From assembly GCF_000239815.1 (NCBI RefSeq), contig NZ_CAFK01000096.1:1-39270 (forward strand): a DNA stretch of 39,270 nucleotides. The letters are read 5' to 3'. Below the pieces are notes generated by a model. It had not been told where the DNA came from and ran no database searches. It saw only the letters and a list, made by a program, of their open reading frames with translations. A program made the position numbers and the translations under genes. This document shows, piece by piece, positions 17,651 to 26,233 of the stretch; position 1 is the first letter of the stretch; each line of letters starts with the position of its first letter. The DNA comes from Bradyrhizobium sp. STM 3843 (GTDB taxonomy: Bacteria > Pseudomonadota > Alphaproteobacteria > Rhizobiales > Xanthobacteraceae).

Positions 17651-19324
17651 ATGTTTGCCTTGAAGCCAAAGGGAGAGGCCGAAGCTCAGCTGTCGGCAAT
17701 CGGTCGTTCGCAGGCCGTGATCGAGTTTGATTTGAGCGGTATGATCATAGCCGCCAACAAGAACTTCCTTGATGCATTCGGGTACCGCTTGGACGACGTA
17801 AAGGGCAAGCACCATTCCATGTTTGTGCCCGTCGACGACCGCGATACGCCCGAGTATCACGCGCTCTGGGCGTCCTTGAATCGGGGTGAGTTTCGCGCTG
17901 GCGAGTTCCGCCGACTCGGCAAAGACGGCAGAGAAGTCTGGATCGAGGCCTCTTACAATCCAGTGCTGGACAGCAGCGGCAAGCCATTCAAGGTGGTCAA
18001 GCTCGCCACGGACATAAGCGCGAAGAAGCTGCAGAATCTAAAGGACACGGGAAAGATCGCCGCGATCGACCGTTCGCAAGCGGTGATCGAATTCAACATG
18101 GATGGCACGATCGTCACGGCGAACGACAATTTCCTGAACACGATGGGCTACGCCTTGCACGAAATTGTAGGCAAGCATCACGTCATGTTCGTCGACCCCT
18201 CCGAACGCAGCAGCGCCGCGTACCGGGAATTCTGGGCCGCGTTGAATCGCGGGGAATATCAGACTGCCGAGTACAAGCGGATCGGCAAGGGCGGCAAGGA
18301 GGTCTGGATTCTCGCCTCCTACAATCCGGTCCTGGACGAGAAGGGCAAGCCGTTCGCCGTGGTGAAGTTCGCCACCGACGTCACCGCGCAAAAGCTCAAG
18401 AACGCCGATCTCGCGGGCCAGATCGATGCCATCGGCAAGTCGCAGGCCGTGATCGAGTTCAACATGGACGGCACGATCATCACGGCGAACGCGAACTTCC
18501 TGAACACGCTGGGCTACACCCTGAATGAAATTCAGGGCAAGCATCACAGCATGTTTGTCGAACCGGCGGAGCGCGACGGCTCGGCCTATCGCGAGTTCTG
18601 GGCCCGGCTCAATCGCGGGGAATATCAGGCGGCCGAATACAAACGGATCGGAAAGGGCGGCAAGGAGGTCTACATCCAGGCCTCCTACAATCCTATTCTC
18701 GATCTGAACGGCAAGCCGTTCAAGGTCGTGAAATATGCCACCGATGTCACCAGGCAGGTTCTGGTCCGGATGGGCAACGAACGCGTCCGCAGCATGATGG
18801 ATTCAGTTGCGGCCGGCGCCGAGGAGCTCAACACGTCCGTGCGGGAAATCTCCGAAGCCATGACCAAGTCACGGGAGACGGCCTCCGGGGCGGTCGAACG
18901 TGTCGCCTCGGCAGATGCGCGGGCGCAACGGCTTTCCGAAGCCGCGAAGGCGATGAGCGGCATCGTCGACCTCATCAACAACATCACCGGCCAGATCAAC
19001 CTGCTTGCGCTCAACGCCACGATCGAGTCGGCCCGTGCGGGCGAGGCCGGACGGGGCTTTGCGGTGGTTGCCTCGGAGGTCAAGAGCCTTGCCAACCAGG
19101 CCAAGCAGGCCACCGACAAGATCGGCCAGGAGATCGGAAGCCTCAACGTCATATCAGGCGACGTGGTCACCGCTCTCGGTGAGATCAAGCAGGCCATCGA
19201 TCATGTGAGCGAGTACGTCACCTCGACCGCCGCTGCGGTGGAAGAACAGAGCACGGTCACCAGCGAGATGTCCACCAGCATGCAGCGCGCTGCGGCGGAG
19301 GCTGCCAAGATCGCAGCCGGTTGA
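17651..19324 (+). CDS. Soluble chemoreceptor with three tandem PAS domains
   Basis: This 557-residue protein has no membrane segment. PAS units begin at residues 20, 142 and 264, each opening SQAVIEF and each containing the GKHHxMFV motif and an ASYNP(V/I)LD motif. They are followed by a methyl-accepting signalling domain (about 375-557) with tip [20 protein letters not shown]. The layout is like BdlA/Aer-type cytoplasmic receptors, in which PAS domains sense redox state or oxygen through haem or flavin. The conserved HH pair could be a haem ligand, but cofactor binding is not shown. The signalling domain is short, with about 75 residues before the tip and 100 after. ATG 17651 has GGAGGA 9 nt upstream. 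It is divergent from the Cys-rich Crp/Fnr gene. Confidence 0.94.
   Translation: MFALKPKGEAEAQLSAIGRSQAVIEFDLSGMIIAANKNFLDAFGYRLDDVKGKHHSMFVPVDDRDTPEYHALWASLNRGEFRAGEFRRLGKDGREVWIEASYNPVLDSSGKPFKVVKLATDISAKKLQNLKDTGKIAAIDRSQAVIEFNMDGTIVTANDNFLNTMGYALHEIVGKHHVMFVDPSERSSAAYREFWAALNRGEYQTAEYKRIGKGGKEVWILASYNPVLDEKGKPFAVVKFATDVTAQKLKNADLAGQIDAIGKSQAVIEFNMDGTIITANANFLNTLGYTLNEIQGKHHSMFVEPAERDGSAYREFWARLNRGEYQAAEYKRIGKGGKEVYIQASYNPILDLNGKPFKVVKYATDVTRQVLVRMGNERVRSMMDSVAAGAEELNTSVREISEAMTKSRETASGAVERVASADARAQRLSEAAKAMSGIVDLINNITGQINLLALNATIESARAGEAGRGFAVVASEVKSLANQAKQATDKIGQEIGSLNVISGDVVTALGEIKQAIDHVSEYVTSTAAAVEEQSTVTSEMSTSMQRAAAEAAKIAAG
17708..18760. repeat. Three in-frame repeats of 366 bp encoding PAS units
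   Basis: Equivalent codons (TCG of SQAVIEF) fall at 17708, 18074 and 18440, so the repeat period is exactly 366 bp (122 codons) twice. Units two and three are much more alike (for example [14 protein letters not shown] and RIGKGGKEV are shared) than either is to unit one, which suggests two successive duplications. The third unit is incomplete and runs into the signalling domain at about 18760. Confidence 0.9.
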
Positions 19325-19530
19325 CGATCCGTCGCAGGCCGCATTGCACGGGCCGTCATCGCGATCAATTCGCAATTGCAGAACGGCTCCAATCCGCGCG
19401 CCGGTCCGACAGGTCAGTTGTCTGCGGCGCGCATCGCCTCTATACAATTTGAAGATGTATTTATGAATTTTGTCCGGCGGCGACGCGCCCCGTGGATTGA
19501 CGTGCGCGCCCCGAAGACGAGGTATTTGCC

Positions 19531-21804
19531 ATGCGCCGCAGCGCTTCATTTGACGCTTTGGCTTTCTCGGCTCTGATCTTGTCCAGCTTGTCGCTATTTG
19601 CGGGGCCGCTGCTCGCCAGTGAGCTACCTGCACCGCCCATCCTTGCGGCCAAGAAGGGGCCGCTCGAGATCCTGCTGGTTGCGCGCGAGCAGCAGCTGAA
19701 GGAGTTGCCGGGTTCTCCGGTCGGCTGGGTCTACGAAGCGTGCCTGCAAAGCGACGCCGGGAAAAATGCGCGGCGCTGCCCCGGTCCGAACGTCACCAAC
19801 GACAATCGAACGACCTGTCCCGCCGCAGCGGATCCCGCTGTGAGCCCGTATGGCGGGGTGCGGCTCCAGCTTGCACGAACACAGCGGCTGAAGGTCCGCC
19901 TTGTCAACTGCTTGCCAGCGGTCATGAAAGACGTCCCCTCGCCCGGTGATTTCAAGCATGTCGGCGAGAATGGCGAGACCTTGCTGAAGTACAATCCAAC
20001 CAACCTGCACACCCATGGATTGATCGTCGAGCCACGTCGGGCTGATGATCCGGGTGACAGCTACGGCGATTATGTCTTCGTGCTTGGAATCAATCCGGCC
20101 AATCATCCGCCAAGCGAACTCGCCCACAGGGCGGCCGCACCAGACGCGTCAATGCATCATGGCGGCGACCATGCCAGCCAATTCGACATCACCCCGGACG
20201 GCGTAATCAATTACGACATCGACCTCGTCAACCATCCCGAGGGCTTGTTCTGGTTTCATCCGCATGCCCACGGACTGGCGCTCAACCAGATCACAGCCGG
20301 CCTGGCCGGCATCATCACGGTCGGCGATATCTCGCAATATCGCTGCGGCGCCAAGCCCTGCGACGCGCACAAGGTGAAGGTTCGCCATCTGGTGTTCAAG
20401 GATACCCAGCTCCGCGCCGACGGCACGTTGAAGCTGCAGGAAGACACGCAGTTCTGTGGCAGCCTCGATCCGCAGTCCACCGCGGTGCTCGGCAAGGGCC
20501 TCTGCAGTGGCGCCCAGCAGCCGACCGATTATAGCGGCGGCAAATGGTTCTTCACGATCAACGGTGCCATCGATCCCACGCTGTCGGTCGACCCGTCCGG
20601 CGAGATCTGGCGGATCGCAAATACATCGGGGAGCGCAACCTATCTCCTTGGATTGCAGGACGATGCCAGCAGTCGCGACCTTCAGTTTCAGATCCTGTCG
20701 ATCGACGGCGTCAGCACCGATATCAGCCCGCAGATGCCGGCCGCACGGCTGCAGTCGCTGTTTGCCGGCAAGCTGAGGATCGCCGAATGCAGCACGTCGG
20801 CTGAAACGCCGACGGTCGGCACGCAGAGCAAGCCGGTGTGTGCCGATCGGATCCGAATGATGCCGAGCTCGCGCGTCGATGTGTGGGTCTCACGCAAGAG
20901 CACGGGTATCGGCACCGGGACAGCGAGCGCGGCCTTGCGGACATTCAACTTCAATACCGGCGACAAGGGCGACACCTGGCCCGGTGTCGAGCTCGCCCAT
21001 GTTGATTTTGCGCCGGCCATGGCCGGCAAAAGCCCCCCGCCCTATCTCGGGATCGAGGGAAAGGCAAAGACGATGTTTGCCCCCGCAGGCGCGCTGGGAC
21101 AGACCGCGAAGACCCGCGTCAGCGGGATCGAGGAGCCGATGCCGATTTCACATCTGGCTGAGCCACCCGGCAGCACGCCAGAGAAGGCGGCGTTCGCAGC
21201 ACGCCTGGCCGAACTCAGCATGCCCCGAAAATATGGACCATGTTCGGCCCTTGCAGCCGATCGGGTGCGGCAAGTCGTGTTCGGGCTCCCGAACGAAGAT
21301 CCGAACAGCGCGTCCTTTGGATTGGGCTATCGCGAGGCCGCGAAAGATCAGCCGTTGGCGCCGCCGGACGACGACCTCAAGATCAAGGTGTTCGATCACG
21401 CCGCGCCTCCGACGGTGTGCCTGCCGCTGGGGGACCACGGCAAGGGCGTGACCGAGCGTTGGGAGCTCATCAATATCGCCGGCGAGGATCATAATTTCCA
21501 CGTCCACCAGAGCCGCTTCGCCGTGATCGCAACGCAGCCGCCCGGCCAGACTGATCAGCCCGCAAGCACTGGCGCGTCCCCGTCTGCCGGGCCGGCAGTC
21601 CTGCACGACAATGTCCCGCTGCCGAGCGGCGCCGGCTGCGACGGCACCGTCAAGGCCTGGAAGGAGAGCAGCTGCCGGCCGAGCCGCGTGATCGTCGAGA
21701 TCACCTTCAAAGAGGCTGGCGACTTCGTCTTCCACTGCCACATTCTCGAGCATGAGGATGGGGGCATGATGGCCAAGATCAGCGTCGTGCCGCCATCGCA
21801 CTGA
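19531..21804 (+). CDS. Periplasmic multicopper oxidase (laccase-like)
   Basis: This 757-residue secreted enzyme has a signal peptide (about 1-30, ending LLASE). The copper motifs are complete: NLHTHGL (about 157-163), FWFHPHAHGL (about 240-249), DHNFHVHQSRF (about 651-661) and HCHILEHEDGGMM, with His735, Cys736, His737, His741 and an axial Met746. It should couple one-electron oxidation of phenols or metal ions to reduction of O2 to water. It is much longer than typical three-domain laccases (about 500 aa). Extra length lies before the first copper motif and in inter-domain loops, including a His-rich loop with MHHGGDHA (about 209-216). Many Cys residues suggest disulfides. ATG 19531 has GAGG 8 nt upstream. 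The substrate cannot be told. Confidence 0.93.
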   Translation: MRRSASFDALAFSALILSSLSLFAGPLLASELPAPPILAAKKGPLEILLVAREQQLKELPGSPVGWVYEACLQSDAGKNARRCPGPNVTNDNRTTCPAAADPAVSPYGGVRLQLARTQRLKVRLVNCLPAVMKDVPSPGDFKHVGENGETLLKYNPTNLHTHGLIVEPRRADDPGDSYGDYVFVLGINPANHPPSELAHRAAAPDASMHHGGDHASQFDITPDGVINYDIDLVNHPEGLFWFHPHAHGLALNQITAGLAGIITVGDISQYRCGAKPCDAHKVKVRHLVFKDTQLRADGTLKLQEDTQFCGSLDPQSTAVLGKGLCSGAQQPTDYSGGKWFFTINGAIDPTLSVDPSGEIWRIANTSGSATYLLGLQDDASSRDLQFQILSIDGVSTDISPQMPAARLQSLFAGKLRIAECSTSAETPTVGTQSKPVCADRIRMMPSSRVDVWVSRKSTGIGTGTASAALRTFNFNTGDKGDTWPGVELAHVDFAPAMAGKSPPPYLGIEGKAKTMFAPAGALGQTAKTRVSGIEEPMPISHLAEPPGSTPEKAAFAARLAELSMPRKYGPCSALAADRVRQVVFGLPNEDPNSASFGLGYREAAKDQPLAPPDDDLKIKVFDHAAPPTVCLPLGDHGKGVTERWELINIAGEDHNFHVHQSRFAVIATQPPGQTDQPASTGASPSAGPAVLHDNVPLPSGAGCDGTVKAWKESSCRPSRVIVEITFKEAGDFVFHCHILEHEDGGMMAKISVVPPSH

Positions 21805-21904
21805 AGCGCACGGCCGAAGACGGAGTCAGCGCGAGCGATTTGAACCAGGCGCGCTCCTGCCGCAACCTAGCTTCCGTGGCGCGAATCGCGCACGGAGATC
21901 TCGG

Positions 21905-22630
21905 ATGCAAGTTAAGTTGATCGGCCTGGCCGTGATCCTGAACCTGGGTGCGGCACTCGCAGCAGTCTCGGCTTCGGCCGAGACCGCGAACCCGAACGAC
22001 TGTCTTGGCGTCGACTGGGATGACAAGCGTCCGCTCACGGTGGCAAAGGTCATCGCGCAGCCGCGGGTCAACCTCATCAAGTCTCCTTATGACGACGACT
22101 TCAAGGCGACGACCTGCCCTGCCGCCACGGAGGCGTGCCGGAGGACGGCCTATCTCGTCACCAATGATCCCGTGCTGGTTGGCAAGACCTCCGGCGATTT
22201 CACCTGCGTCATCTATCAATCGCCAACAGCGAAAAAGCAGATCTGGGCCAGAGGCTGGCTGCCAAGCGCGGCGCTGGGCAGGGTCGAGCCGATAACAGCG
22301 CCGGCGCCGTCGGAGTGGCTCGGCAGCTGGGAGCACCCTGGCGGCGGCATGACGATCGCCAAGGGCGAGGGCGGCAAGTTGAAGATCGACGGCGAGCAGG
22401 TCGTGCCGGCCGGACGAGACTTCCACAACGGCGCCATCGAAGCGATCGCCACGCCGAAAGACGGCACCATTGCGTTCGTAAACGACGGCAGCACACCGTT
22501 CGAGCGCCCCAACGAAGGGGACGAATGCCGCGTCCGCATGCAGCGGATCGGCCCCTGGCTACTGGTCGAGGACAATAACGATTGCGGCGGCTCCGGCGTC
22601 ACCTTCACCGGCCTCTATCACCGCAAATAG
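21905..22630 (+). CDS. Secreted Cys-rich hypothetical protein
   Basis: This 241-residue protein of unknown function has a signal peptide (about 1-25, AAVSASA). The mature part has at least six Cys, which probably form disulfides. A central segment (RRTAYLVTNDPVLVGKTSG through ARGWLPSAALG) has the look of a bacterial SH3-type barrel. The C-terminal half (WLGSWEHPGG, then CRVRMQRIGPWLLVEDN, then FTGLYHRK) resembles a small lipocalin-like beta domain. Both are impressions from sequence pattern only. ATG 21905 is preceded by GGAGA at good spacing. It lies 100 bp after the multicopper oxidase on the same strand and could be co-expressed. Confidence 0.75.
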   Translation: MQVKLIGLAVILNLGAALAAVSASAETANPNDCLGVDWDDKRPLTVAKVIAQPRVNLIKSPYDDDFKATTCPAATEACRRTAYLVTNDPVLVGKTSGDFTCVIYQSPTAKKQIWARGWLPSAALGRVEPITAPAPSEWLGSWEHPGGGMTIAKGEGGKLKIDGEQVVPAGRDFHNGAIEAIATPKDGTIAFVNDGSTPFERPNEGDECRVRMQRIGPWLLVEDNNDCGGSGVTFTGLYHRK

Positions 22631-22780
22631 CCGCCAGCCAGCACCTGAGAGCGGAGCGCTCCATCCGCTACAGGTGTAACCATCTCAGCCGCTCTCGTCA
22701 TCACGTCGAAACTTCGCGTGCTCATCACCTTGAGCTTCGCAAGCGCCGTCGCGGCGCAGGCGCGACTTGAGGAGGACGAG

Positions 22781-24010
22781 ATGGTTGCAGCACAGTCCAT
22801 GACGGCGCGCAGGCTTGATGCGCGCGGATCGACCGAAACCACTTCCCACGACGCGGCGCAGCTGCTCGCAGCCATCCGCGATCTCGCACCAAGCTTCGCC
22901 GCACGCTCCGATGAAATCGAATCCGCACGTCGGGTTCCTGGCGACATCATCGACAGCCTCAGACGAATTGGCCTGTTCAAATCGCTGGTCCCGCGCAGCC
23001 ATGGCGGCCTGGAGCTGAGCGTTCCCGACGTCGTCACTGCGATCGAGCTCCTGTCGGCGGCGGACAGTTCGGTCGGGTGGGTCGCCATGATCGCCACAGG
23101 CTCGCAGCTGTTCTGCACGCGCCTTGCGCCGGAGATCTACGGCCGTGTCTTTGCGGACGGCGCCGATCCGATGGTGGTTGGCGTCGGAACGCCGGCGGGC
23201 CGCGCGGAAATGACGGACGGCGGGTTCCGCGTCAGTGGCCGCTGGCCCTTTTCCAGCGGCTGTCAGAATGCACAATGGATCGTGGGTCACTGCGTGATCA
23301 CCCGAGATGGCGAACCGGTCATGACCGATCATGGTCCGCTGACCCGATTCGTGATCCTGCCTGCAGAGCGCTGGCGGATCGAAGAGACGTGGCAGGCCTC
23401 GGGCTTGACCGGCACGGGCAGCCATCATGTCGTGCTCGAACATGCCCTGGTACCAGATGAAATGGTCTTTGATGCGCTGACCGGGCCGTCGAATGTGGCC
23501 GGACCGTTCGAATCTGCGCTGGCACCTTTCGTTTCCAGTCTGCATGGCGCGGTCGCTGTCGGCATCGCGACCGCCGCTATCGAGGATCTTGCCGCGCTTG
23601 CCAAACAGGGCCGGCGCCAGCTGTTCGCAAACGCCGACCTGAAAGATGCGCCCGTGTTCCAGCACGCTTTCGGCAGGCTCGGAGCATCACTGCGTGCGGC
23701 GCGGGCGTTGCTGCGGGTCCAGGTCGTCGATCAATGGGTCCGCGCGCTGGCGGGACAATTGGACGCCGAGGCCGACTTCGCGGAGGGCCTTCAGGGCAGT
23801 GCCTGGATCCACGCCACCTGCAGCGACGTCGTCAGCGGCTGTTACACGCTGGGCGGTGCGAGCGTCATTTTCAGCAGCTCACCCCTGCAGCGCCGTCTGC
23901 GCGACATCCACGCCGCGCGTCAGCACGTCTTCGCCCAGGAGCGATTCTATACGCAGGCCGGCGCGATTGCGCTCGGCTTCCCGCCGGTCAATCCGTTCTT
24001 CGGTCACTGA
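22781..24010 (+). CDS. Acyl-CoA-dehydrogenase-like flavoprotein (group D monooxygenase type)
   Basis: This 409-residue cytoplasmic protein has the acyl-CoA dehydrogenase fold: an N-terminal helical domain (FAARSDEIESARRVPGDIIDSLRRIGLFK), a middle beta domain (GFRVSGRWPFSSGCQNAQWIVGH, then GTGSHHVVLEHALVP) and a C-terminal helical bundle. The pattern is closer to FMN-dependent hydroxylases such as HsaA/HpaB-like and DszC-like enzymes than to true acyl-CoA dehydrogenases, because the usual catalytic Glu region is not evident. It would need a separate flavin reductase, and none is nearby. ATG 22781 follows GAGGAGGA at 22769-22776. A longer frame from 22718 adds residues that read like non-coding DNA. 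The substrate is unknown. Confidence 0.85.
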   Translation: MVAAQSMTARRLDARGSTETTSHDAAQLLAAIRDLAPSFAARSDEIESARRVPGDIIDSLRRIGLFKSLVPRSHGGLELSVPDVVTAIELLSAADSSVGWVAMIATGSQLFCTRLAPEIYGRVFADGADPMVVGVGTPAGRAEMTDGGFRVSGRWPFSSGCQNAQWIVGHCVITRDGEPVMTDHGPLTRFVILPAERWRIEETWQASGLTGTGSHHVVLEHALVPDEMVFDALTGPSNVAGPFESALAPFVSSLHGAVAVGIATAAIEDLAALAKQGRRQLFANADLKDAPVFQHAFGRLGASLRAARALLRVQVVDQWVRALAGQLDAEADFAEGLQGSAWIHATCSDVVSGCYTLGGASVIFSSSPLQRRLRDIHAARQHVFAQERFYTQAGAIALGFPPVNPFFGH

Positions 24011-24039
24011 TCTTGGGGTCACTGATTTTGGGTCACTGA
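24002..24039. repeat. Short tandem repeat at the stop codon
   Basis: GGTCACTGA occurs three times, starting at 24002, 24017 and 24031 (periods of 15 and 14 nt). The first copy includes the last codons and stop (Gly-His-TGA) of the flavoprotein gene. It looks like slippage duplication just behind the gene. Confidence 0.75.
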
Positions 24040-24126
24040 CCGCAGCAGGCGGAGCATGCGTTCGCGGGCTCCGCCTGACACGCCTCACTCTGAGCCGCGA
24101 AAAATCAGACGCGCGAGGAGACTCGA

Positions 24127-24444
24127 TCAGTAGCAGTAGCGCGGATGGACGCGGACCCAGGCGCCGTCACCGCGCTGCAGGTAGCAGCCATTGTGATAGT
24201 AGTAATAGCCGGCGCGACGGCGCTCGCCTTCCGCTGCAATCGCAGCTCCAGTGCCGGCGCCAAGCACGGCGCCGATGGCAGCGCCGCGGCCGCCGCCAAG
24301 AGCGCCACCGATGATCGCGCCGCCGGCGCCACCGAGAATGGCGCCTCCCAGCGCATCCTGTGCCGCAGCCTCATGAAGCGGCGCGGCGAGTGCGAGCCCC
24401 AGCACAGCCAAAGTCCCGAAGCGACTTGCGATTGATCGGATCAT
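24127..24444 (-). CDS. Glycine-zipper secreted protein
   Basis: This 105-residue protein has a signal peptide (about 1-28, ending EAAAQ) and then a Gly-zipper stretch (DALGGAILGGAGGAIIGGALGGG through GAGTGAAIA). Such segments pack against membranes or form oligomers in envelope proteins. A Tyr-rich tail follows (GYYYYHNGCYLQRG, ending PRYCY) with two Cys that may pair. No enzyme motif is present. It lies 113 bp downstream of the Inh-domain gene on the same strand and could be the end of that operon or independent. A similar short secreted protein with a Tyr/Cys tail is encoded at 29955-30227. Confidence 0.8.
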   Translation of the reverse strand: MIRSIASRFGTLAVLGLALAAPLHEAAAQDALGGAILGGAGGAIIGGALGGGRGAAIGAVLGAGTGAAIAAEGERRRAGYYYYHNGCYLQRGDGAWVRVHPRYCY

Positions 24445-24557
24445 GTTACCCCTCCATTTTCATTCGGCTTGCGGCTTGCTACACTGCCCATGGCCGCGGT
24501 TCTTTGGCGCAGATCAAGGCAGGTTCAAGGCACCCGCCGCAAGCCGCGGCTCGATCA

Positions 24558-25250
24558 TCATTGCCGCAGCATCATCAGCGGATTGGCACTGTCGGGAACC
24601 AGGCGCCACTGCGCATTGTCGTCGGCCTCGAAGCGCCAGGCCTCGCCGCGATCCGACATCAGGATCATCTGGCCATGCTCGAGTCGCCATTGCGTCGGCG
24701 CAAAAGCCGTGACGCTGGCATCGCATTTCGGCTTGAGAAACACCTGGAAATTATCGTTGCCGGCGTCGTTGTTGGTGAGGGTGAGGCCGCAGATCGTGTC
24801 GCCGTTGCCGCGGACCATCGCCCAGTCACCGATCATCTGATCCATCGACTTTGCCAGCGAACGGGCCGCAGCGAGATTCTGCAGGATGTAGACACCCTCG
24901 CCCTGCCGCAGGCCTTCGAAAATACCGGTCTCGACCTCGGTGAAGTCGATCACGGCTTCACCGGTCGCATCCTGCAGCCGCACGATGTCGAGCCCCTTTA
25001 CGTTCCAGCCCACGATATCCTTGGTGAAGGGCAGCGCCGCGGCGCAATTCGGCTCGAGTTCGAGCTTCAACCCGCGCGGAGAGGAATCAGGCTTCATTGT
25101 CACGACGCAGGTCTTGCTGCGATCGGTGGTCGCAAGCTCCCATTGTCCCACCATCGCCTTCTTCAGGCTGGCGGCATCCTGCGCCGCCACGGGCGCGGCC
25201 GCCGCGCAGCCGACCAGCAGCGCGACCGACAACAGGAGATGACGAATCAT
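24558..25250 (-). CDS. Secreted protein with two Inh/Omp19-like protease-inhibitor domains
   Basis: This 230-residue exported protein has a signal sequence that also matches a lipobox (LVGC, Cys15), so it may be a lipoprotein or be cleaved after AAQ. Two tandem domains follow, at about 30-115 and 137-225. Each opens with a G(Q/D)W motif and has a Cys pair, as in the AprI/Inh inhibitors of serralysin proteases and Brucella Omp19: VGQWELATTDRSKTCVV with ELEPNC, and IGDWAMVRGNGDTICGL with FLKPKC. Single-domain members are the norm. It may inhibit a metalloprotease or stabilise an envelope complex. Its ATG overlaps the stop of the upstream dehydrogenase gene (TGATG), so translation is probably coupled. 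No serralysin-type protease is in the window. Confidence 0.85.
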   Translation of the reverse strand: MIRHLLLSVALLVGCAAAAPVAAQDAASLKKAMVGQWELATTDRSKTCVVTMKPDSSPRGLKLELEPNCAAALPFTKDIVGWNVKGLDIVRLQDATGEAVIDFTEVETGIFEGLRQGEGVYILQNLAAARSLAKSMDQMIGDWAMVRGNGDTICGLTLTNNDAGNDNFQVFLKPKCDASVTAFAPTQWRLEHGQMILMSDRGEAWRFEADDNAQWRLVPDSANPLMMLRQ

Positions 25251-26233
25251 CAGCGACCTTTCACGGGCGTTTCCGCAACGGGCGTCAGCGGCGGCTTGCC
25301 GGCAAACCAGGCCGTCAGATTGTCGACCACGAGCTGATCCATCGCGTTGCGGGTTACGATGGCGGCCGAGCCGATGTGTGGCAGCAGCACGACATTTTGC
25401 ATGCTCTTCAGTTCGTCCGGAACGTTCGGCTCCTTCTCGAACACATCGAGGCCTGCAGCCAGGATGCCGCCGGACTTCAAGGCCGCGATCAGCGCCTGCT
25501 CGTCGATCACAGAGCCTCGTGCGACGTTGACGACGACGCCACGCGGACCCAGCGCCTGCAGCACCTCGGCATTGATCATCTTGTTGGTGCCGGCGCCGCC
25601 GGGCACGATGACCACCAGCGTGTCCACGGCCTTCGCCATTTCGATCAGATCCGGATAGTGCTGATAGGCGACGCCGGTCGCCGGCCTGCGCGAGTGATAG
25701 ACCACCGGCACCTTGGACGCGTCGAGCCGGCGCGCGATCGCCTGACCGATGCGGCCCATGCCGATCATGCCTACGGTGCGATCGCGCAGCGAGCCGACGG
25801 ACAGCGGATAGGGCTGCGTCTGCCACTGGCCGGACCGGACGTAGCGATCGGCCTTGATGAATTCGCGCAAGGTGGCGATGAGCAGGCCAAGCGCGACGTC
25901 GGCGACCTCCTCGCTCAACACGTCGGGGGTGTTGGTGACGATAATCCCGTTCTGGCCGGCATGCGCCGCGGCGATGTTGTCGTAGCCGACGCCGAAGCTG
26001 GCGATGATCTCGAGCTTCGGAAAGCGCGCCATGACCGCAGCATCGGCCGCGACCGTATGGAAGGTCATGGCGATGCCGCGGATCGATTCCATGACGCTGG
26101 CCGGCAGCCGTTCGAGATCGCCGCGCGTCTCGGCGAAGTGCAGATTGAAATTGTCCGGGAAGCCCTTTTCGAGGATCGGCCGCAGCGGCCCGTAGATCAG
26201 CAAATCGATCTTGTCAGACGAAACAGCCGCCAT
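25250..26233 (-). CDS. D-2-hydroxyacid dehydrogenase (NAD(P)-dependent)
   Basis: This 327-residue cytoplasmic oxidoreductase interconverts 2-oxo acids and D-2-hydroxy acids. The nucleotide-binding motif GMGRIG is at 158-163, and the catalytic triad of the family is visible: Arg239 (NVARGS), Glu268 (VFEKEP) and His286 (LLPHIGSA). The substrate-loop sequence ASFGVGYDNI is close to that of glyoxylate/hydroxypyruvate reductases, but the real substrate is unknown. The residue after the second beta strand (HSRR) suggests NADP(H) rather than NADH. ATG 26233 overlaps the permease stop (TGATG) and its own stop overlaps the next ATG, so it is embedded in the transporter operon. It probably acts on the imported compound or a product of it. 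Confidence 0.93.
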   Translation of the reverse strand: MAAVSSDKIDLLIYGPLRPILEKGFPDNFNLHFAETRGDLERLPASVMESIRGIAMTFHTVAADAAVMARFPKLEIIASFGVGYDNIAAAHAGQNGIIVTNTPDVLSEEVADVALGLLIATLREFIKADRYVRSGQWQTQPYPLSVGSLRDRTVGMIGMGRIGQAIARRLDASKVPVVYHSRRPATGVAYQHYPDLIEMAKAVDTLVVIVPGGAGTNKMINAEVLQALGPRGVVVNVARGSVIDEQALIAALKSGGILAAGLDVFEKEPNVPDELKSMQNVVLLPHIGSAAIVTRNAMDQLVVDNLTAWFAGKPPLTPVAETPVKGR

